In this document: in pieces, positions 38,529 to 43,396 of the stretch
How the letters are laid out: every line of letters starts with the position of its first letter
Position numbering within the stretch: the first letter of the stretch is position 1
Assembly (NCBI GenBank): GCA_964401995.1
Contig: CAYOAP010000018.1
Location: forward strand, 1 to 43,396
Length of the DNA: 43,396 bases
Source of the DNA: DATCBF01 sp964401995
GTDB lineage: Bacteria; Actinomycetota; Thermoleophilia; Solirubrobacterales; 70-9
Reading direction: 5' to 3'
Position numbers and translations under genes: made by a program
Notes under the pieces: model-generated
Database searches by the model: none
Told to the model about the DNA's origin: nothing
Seen by the model: only the letters and a program-made list of their open reading frames with translations

Positions 38529-39509
38529 ATGGGCGAGTTCGAGCTGCTGCAGCGGATTCGGGAACGGCTGCCCCCGGTCGGGGCTCGGGTCCGGATCGGG
38601 ATGGGCGACGACGCCGCCGTCACCGTCCCCGGGGGCGCCACCGCCACCTCGGTCGACGCGATCGTCGATGGCGTCCATTTCCGCCGCGAGCACTCCAGCC
38701 TGGCTCAGATCGGCCACAAGGCCCTGGCCGCCGCGCTCTCCGACCTGGCGGCGATGGGCGCCGAGCCGGGCGAGGCCTACACCTTCCTCGGCGTCCCCCC
38801 CGATCTCGGCGAAGACGGCTGCGTCGAGCTTTTCGATGGGATCGCCTCGCTGGCCGCTGCGACCGGGACCACGCTGGCCGGCGGCGACGTCACCCGCGCG
38901 CCGGCCCTGACCGTCGCCATCACCGTGGTCGGCCACGCGCCAGACGCGGACTCCTTCGTCTCCCGCGCCGGCGCCAGTCCCGGCGACGTCATCGTCGTCA
39001 GCGGCGAGATCGGAGCGGCCGGCGCCGGGCTGCTGCTGCTTGAGCGGCCCGAGCTCGCCGCATCGCTCTCAAGTGAGGTCGCCGAACAGCTCAAGCGCAG
39101 CCAGCTCGAGCCCCAGCCGCGGCTGGACGCGGGCCGGGCGCTCGCCCGGGCGGGAGCGACCGCGATGATCGACCTCAGCGATGGCCTCGGCGCCGACGGC
39201 GGCCACCTGGCGGCTCAAAGCACGGTCCAGCTCCGCCTTGCCGCCGAGGCGCTGCCGCTTGCTGACGGCGTCGCGGCGCTCGCGGCGGCGGCCGACCGCG
39301 AGCCGGCGCAGTTCGCCGTCTCCGCCGGCGAGGACTACGAGCTGCTCGCCACCCTGCCCCCAGCGCAGCTAGCGTCAGCCCGCGACTCGGTGGCCGAAGC
39401 TGGGACGACGCTGGTCGTCGTAGGCGAGGTAGCCGACGGCGCTGGAATCGAGATCAGGCAGCCTGATGGCCGGCTCTTGGCGGCGGCGGGGTTCGACCAG
39501 CTGCGTTGA
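38529..39509 (+). CDS. thiL: Thiamine-monophosphate kinase ThiL
   Basis: 326 residues. MGEFELLQRIRERLP, IGMGDDAAV, TSVDAIVDGVHFR, AAALSDLAAMGAEP and AMIDLSDGLGADGGHLA match ThiL, which makes thiamine diphosphate from thiamine monophosphate. SAGEDYELLATLP lies near the C-terminus. The ATG at 38529 is supported by the -10 element; an upstream frame is a shadow. Its last 56 bases overlap the FlgM-like gene on the other strand. Confidence 0.95.
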   Translation: MGEFELLQRIRERLPPVGARVRIGMGDDAAVTVPGGATATSVDAIVDGVHFRREHSSLAQIGHKALAAALSDLAAMGAEPGEAYTFLGVPPDLGEDGCVELFDGIASLAAATGTTLAGGDVTRAPALTVAITVVGHAPDADSFVSRAGASPGDVIVVSGEIGAAGAGLLLLERPELAASLSSEVAEQLKRSQLEPQPRLDAGRALARAGATAMIDLSDGLGADGGHLAAQSTVQLRLAAEALPLADGVAALAAAADREPAQFAVSAGEDYELLATLPPAQLASARDSVAEAGTTLVVVGEVADGAGIEIRQPDGRLLAAAGFDQLR

Positions 39510-39636
39510 AAGTCGAGAGTTCCTGTGCCAGCAGCTCTCTCACTCCCCGCCTCTGCAGCATCGCCTCAGCCACGAGCGAAGGCTCGGGCTTGTAGTGCCC
39601 TGTCTTGACCAGACTTTTCAGTTGCTCTGCCTGCAT
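39454..39636 (-). CDS. FlgM-like small protein
   Basis: 60 residues: MQAEQLKSLVKTGHYKPEPS then LVAEAMLQRRGVRELLAQEL. The GxYxxxxxxVAEAxL pattern resembles the C-terminal sigma-binding part of anti-sigma-28 factor FlgM. The start at 39636 has a strong AGGAGG site, though only three bases away. The 3' end overlaps thiL by 56 bases. With no flagellar gene in view, it may bind a different sigma factor. Confidence 0.65.
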   Translation of the reverse strand: MQAEQLKSLVKTGHYKPEPSLVAEAMLQRRGVRELLAQELSTFNAAGRTPPPPRAGHQAA

Positions 39637-39705
39637 GACCCTCCTATCGGCTCCCCGGCAGAGATCCTTAGTTCTGGGTACTCGCACATTTGTCCAAGGC
39701 ACGAC

Positions 39706-39711
39706 TACCCT
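39706..39711 (+). promoter_or_regulatory. -10 element of the two-component operon
   Basis: TACCCT, seven bases before the ATG at 39719. Confidence 0.55.
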
Positions 39712-39718
39712 TTGGGGC

Positions 39719-40410
<692 letters not shown>

Positions 40411-40414
<4 letters not shown>

Positions 40415-41469
40415 AGAGCCTGCGTCTGACCCCGCTGGGCAGCATGATCACCACGGTCTCGGTGGCGATCGGCGCCGGGGTCGTCGCCGCGATCTACATC
40501 TACGTGGTCTGGATCGACGGCAACGGCGCGGTCAAGCACCAGATCCTGATCGGCGGCGCCTTCGGGCTGCTGCTGGCGCTCGGCGCCGGCTACTACTTCG
40601 CCCGCCTCGGAGCACGGCGGGTGGGGCGGATCGAGGAGGCGGCGCGCAAAGTCGCCGACGGTGATTTCGCCACCCGGATCCCGGTCGACTCCTCGGGACA
40701 GCTCGGCCAGCTGGCCCGCACCTTCAACGAGATGCAGCGCCGCCTCTCCGAGCTCGACAGCGCCCGCAAGCAGTTCATCGCCAACGCGTCGCACGAGCTG
40801 CGGACGCCGATCTTCAGCCTCGGCGGCTTCGTCGAGCTGCTCGACGAAGAGGACCCGAGCCCGGAGGAGAGGGCCGAGTTCGTGCGGACCATGCGCCAGC
40901 AGATCGAGCGCTTGACCAAGCTCACCGCCGACCTGCTCGACCTCTCCCAGCTCGATGCCGGCGGCCTGGTGATCCAGAGCGACGACGTCGACCTCAGCGC
41001 GATCGCCCGCGAGGTAGCGCGCGAGTTCGGCCCCCGGGCCGACGCGCGTGGCTCGCGCCTGGAGCTGCGCACGCCCGACAGCCCCGCGATCGCCCGCGCC
41101 GACCCCAACCGGCTGCGCCAGATCATCCGTATCCTCCTCGACAACGCCCTCACCCACACACCCGAGGGCACCAAGGTGACCGTGACCACTTACTCCGTCA
41201 ACCGCCGCGCCGAGCTGACCGTCTCCGACGAGGGGTCCGGCATCCCCCAGCGCGTCCAGAACCGGATCTTCGAGCGCTTCTACACGGCCGACTCAGCCGG
41301 TGGCTCCGGCCTCGGCCTCTCGATCGCCAGCGAGCTGGCGCAGCGGATGGACGGCAGGATCGCGATCTCTTCCAGCAAGCGCTTCACCGCCTTCACCCTC
41401 GACCTCCCCCCAGCCCTGAACCCGGTTGAGGGCGCCGCGGGCCAAATCGCCGCCAGGGCCCGCGCGTGA
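40411..41469 (+). CDS. Sensor histidine kinase
   Basis: 352 residues with two membrane helices (about 14-35 and 46-64) and a very short external loop of some ten residues. HAMP (RIEEAARKVADGDFATRIP) leads to the DHp domain with His 128 (ASHELRTPIFSLGGF), then N (LLDNALTHTPEGTKV), G1 (VSDEGSGIP) and G2 (GGSGLGLSIA) boxes. The short loop suggests sensing within the membrane or through a partner. GTG start overlapping the regulator stop. Confidence 0.95.
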
Positions 41470-42611
41470 GCCGGCGCATATCCCTCCTGCTCGCCCTTGG
41501 CGCGCTGACGCTCCTTGCCGGTTGCGGATCTTCCTCGGACAACGCTGGGACGACGGCTTCGACCGCCACTGCCGTGAAGTCGCCGCCGCGGGTGATCGTC
41601 GAGACCTCGGCCGACGGCTTCGACGCGGCCCAGGTCTACCGCCGGGCGGCGCCGGGCGTGGTCACAATCCGCTCCGTCTTCGACAGCGGCGCCGCCGAGG
41701 GCTCCGGCTTCGTCCTCGACGACAGCGGTGAAATCGTCACCAACGCCCACGTTGTCACCGATGAAGCCGGCGGCGGCACGCGCAAGCCGGCCAAAGCGGT
41801 CTACGTCGAATTCTCGGACCGCAATGTGGTCTCGGCCCAGATCGTCGGCTTCGACCCCTTCGCCGATGTCGCCCTGCTCAAGGTCAAGCCCGCTGGCCTC
41901 GACCTGCACCCGCTGCAGCTCGGCGACGACCATGAACTCGTCGTCGGCCAGCCGGTGGCGGCGATCGGCAGCCCCTTCGGCGAGCAGCACTCGCTCTCGG
42001 TCGGCGTCGTCTCCGCCACCGACCGCTCGGTCAAATCGCTGACCCAGTTCGAGATCGAGGGGGCGATCCAGACCGACGCCTCGATCAACCCCGGCAACTC
42101 GGGCGGCCCGATGCTCGAAGCCGACGCCCGCGTGGTCGGCATCAACCAGCAGATCGAGACCAAATCCGGGGCCAGCGACGGCGTCGGCTTCGCGGTGCCG
42201 GTCTCGGCGATCAAGCGCTCGATCGCGCAGCTCAAAGACGGCGGCGAAGCCGAATACGCCTACATCGGCGTCTCCACCCAGCCGCTCTACCCACAGCTCG
42301 CAGAAAAGCTGGGGATCGACTCCGACTTCGGCGGCCTGATCGCCGAAGTCGTCCCCGGCGGTCCCGCCGACAAGGCCGGCTTGCGGGGAGGCAGTGACGA
42401 ACAGCGATTCCAGGCCGTGGACTACAAAACTGGCGGCGACGTGATCCTCTCGGTCGAAGGCCACGACGTCGTCCGGCCGGAAGACCTGGCTCGGTACATA
42501 TCCGTTTACAAGCCGGGCCAGAAGGTGACGATCGAGATCCTTCGCGACGGCGAAAAGAAGTCGGTCGAGGTCACTTTGGGCAAGCGCCCGGCCTCCGTCC
42601 CGAACGGCTGA
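41466..42611 (+). CDS. HtrA/DegP-like serine protease, lipoprotein
   Basis: 381 residues. The signal peptide ends in lipobox LLAGC (Cys 20). The trypsin-like domain has His 95 (VTNAHVV), Asp 134 (FADVALLKV) and Ser 212 (INPGNSGGP). One PDZ domain follows (about 265-375: AYIGVSTQPLYPQL, GGPADKAGLRGG, DVILSVEGHDV). It degrades or refolds damaged proteins outside the membrane. Coupled to the kinase gene by GTGA, so the two-component system probably watches envelope stress. Confidence 0.95.
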   Translation: MSRRISLLLALGALTLLAGCGSSSDNAGTTASTATAVKSPPRVIVETSADGFDAAQVYRRAAPGVVTIRSVFDSGAAEGSGFVLDDSGEIVTNAHVVTDEAGGGTRKPAKAVYVEFSDRNVVSAQIVGFDPFADVALLKVKPAGLDLHPLQLGDDHELVVGQPVAAIGSPFGEQHSLSVGVVSATDRSVKSLTQFEIEGAIQTDASINPGNSGGPMLEADARVVGINQQIETKSGASDGVGFAVPVSAIKRSIAQLKDGGEAEYAYIGVSTQPLYPQLAEKLGIDSDFGGLIAEVVPGGPADKAGLRGGSDEQRFQAVDYKTGGDVILSVEGHDVVRPEDLARYISVYKPGQKVTIEILRDGEKKSVEVTLGKRPASVPNG

Positions 42612-42634
42612 ACCCCTCCAACCGCGGGGACCTG

Positions 42635-42640
42635 TAGAAC
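42635..42640 (+). promoter_or_regulatory. -10 element of the treT-like gene
   Basis: TAGAAC, seven bases before the TTG at 42648; supports that unusual start. Confidence 0.4.
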
Positions 42641-42647
42641 TCCGCTC

Positions 42648-43396
42648 TTGCTTCAGGAAGTCGCACTCGGTCAGAAGTCCCTCGCGGACTACACGCACAT
42701 CGCCGGCAAAGAGCTGGTCGAGAAAATCCGCGCGCTGGCGGAGCCGCTCAAAGGGCACAAAGTCCTTCACGTCAGCGCCACCGCATTCGGCGGCGGCGTC
42801 TCCGAGATCCTCTACACGATCGTGCCGCTGATGCGCGATGTCGGCATCGACGCGCACTGGCACGTGATCTTCGGCAAAGAGGAGTTCTTCAACGCGACCA
42901 AGCTCCTCCACAACTCGCTGCAGGGCGACCCGGCGACGTTGAGCGACGAGCAGTGGGAGCTGTTCGACGAGATCAACACGATGAACGCCGAGGGCTTGCA
43001 GGGCGAGTGGGACACGATCATCGTCCACGACCCGCAGCCGATCGGCCTCCACCGCGGCGCCAAAGACAAGAGCCGCAACTGGATCTGGCGCTGCCACATC
43101 GATCTCTCCGAGCCGAACCCGGCGCCGATCGCCCGGCTGCTGCCGATGATGGAGGAATACGACGCCTCGGTCTGGCACCTGCCGACCTATGTGCCCAGCG
43201 GGATGGCCGGCAACGGCGGCATCCGCATCATCCCGCCGGCGATCGACCCGCTCTCACCGAAGAACATGGCCTTCTCACCCGAGGACGCCGCCTTCGTCTG
43301 CCGCCAGTTCGGGATCGACGTCGACCGGCCGCTGATCACCCAGGTCTCCCGCTTCGACCCCTGGAAGGACCCGATGGGCGTGATCGACGCCTACCG
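42648..43396 (+). CDS. treT: Trehalose synthase-like glycosyltransferase (TreT type), 3'-truncated
   Basis: The gene runs off the right edge. It reads LLQEVALGQKSLADYTHIAG then KVLHVSATAFGGGVSEILYT (glycine-rich donor loop), HWHVIFGKEEFF, DTIIVHDPQPIGL and ISLSEPNP-like RCHIDLSEPNP, with PPAIDPLSPKN and QVSRFDPWKDP at the visible end. This is the GT4 layout of trehalose glycosyltransferring synthase, which joins NDP-glucose and glucose. The TTG at 42648 fits both the N-terminus and the leaderless pattern. Substrate specificity cannot be read from this part. Confidence 0.85.
   Translation, partial: MLQEVALGQKSLADYTHIAGKELVEKIRALAEPLKGHKVLHVSATAFGGGVSEILYTIVPLMRDVGIDAHWHVIFGKEEFFNATKLLHNSLQGDPATLSDEQWELFDEINTMNAEGLQGEWDTIIVHDPQPIGLHRGAKDKSRNWIWRCHIDLSEPNPAPIARLLPMMEEYDASVWHLPTYVPSGMAGNGGIRIIPPAIDPLSPKNMAFSPEDAAFVCRQFGIDVDRPLITQVSRFDPWKDPMGVIDAY

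Noticed and set aside
41280..43178. 632-codon open frame antisense to htrA and the treT-like gene
   Set aside because: No recognisable motif, and both sense frames are clear family members.

Overview
The window is GC-rich, densely packed chromosomal DNA from an actinobacterium. The gene mix (cytochrome c maturation CcmABCD joined to a heme operon, lipocalin-like and BtrH-like proteins, small secreted proteins carrying a KKCPKGY...KVKVC motif) and the many leaderless genes suggest class Thermoleophilia, probably near Solirubrobacterales. That placement is inference; no rRNA is present. Genes overlap by ATGA or GTGA junctions or lie a few bases apart, and about twenty have a -10-like hexamer (mostly TANNNT) 6-8 bases before the start codon.

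Layout. 1-8.0 kb: SpoIID/LytB protein (cut at the left edge), EEP-family hydrolase, CrtC/AttH-like lipocalin protein, a secreted basic protein, YchF, a PAP2 phosphatase, a BtrH/DUF4872 protein, two small unknowns, methylmalonyl-CoA epimerase and a DUF1385 protein. 8.06-8.23 kb: a strongly structured intergenic region with a perfect 16-bp hairpin. 8.2-11.6 kb: RarA, an aldehyde dehydrogenase and a small secreted protein. 11.7-18.5 kb: ccmABCD-hemA-[inverted-repeat element]-hemC-cobA/hemD-birA, a heme and cytochrome c supply operon. 18.4-24.8 kb: a helicase with a long acidic insert, a TlpA-like lipoprotein, an NfeD/SPFH pair, GalT (apparent CTG start) and an unknown. 24.8-25.5 kb: a VapBC-type toxin-antitoxin pair.

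25.6-29.4 kb holds the most interesting unit: a 3.7-kb island in the 3' end of a tRNA-Arg(CCU) gene, bounded by a perfect 44-bp direct repeat. It carries a translationally coupled operon for a ubiquitin-like protein, a prokaryotic E2-like protein and a JAB-peptidase/E1 fusion. Facing it is an operon for an XRE repressor and an ImmA/IrrE-type metallopeptidase. No intact integrase is present. Both ends carry 12-bp-period GGTAGGAAC repeats, and the left end has a degraded inverted copy of part of the same tRNA. The E1 seems to lack the catalytic cysteine (Ser at that place), the E2-like protein has one cysteine near its C-terminus, and the Ubl has no terminal Gly-Gly. I read the island as a protein-modification, probably anti-phage, cassette under an ImmR/ImmA-like switch.

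29.4-43.4 kb returns to core genes: YceH-like, PyrE, an NAD-dependent epimerase, a small membrane protein, an L,D-transpeptidase, a CPBP protease divergent from a minimal MscS with overlapping start codons, a class A penicillin-binding protein, a GT-C mannosyltransferase-like protein (second apparent CTG start), an LPG-synthase-TM-like protein, ThiL, a FlgM-like small protein, a two-component system with an HtrA-like lipoprotein, and the start of a TreT-like glycosyltransferase running off the right edge.
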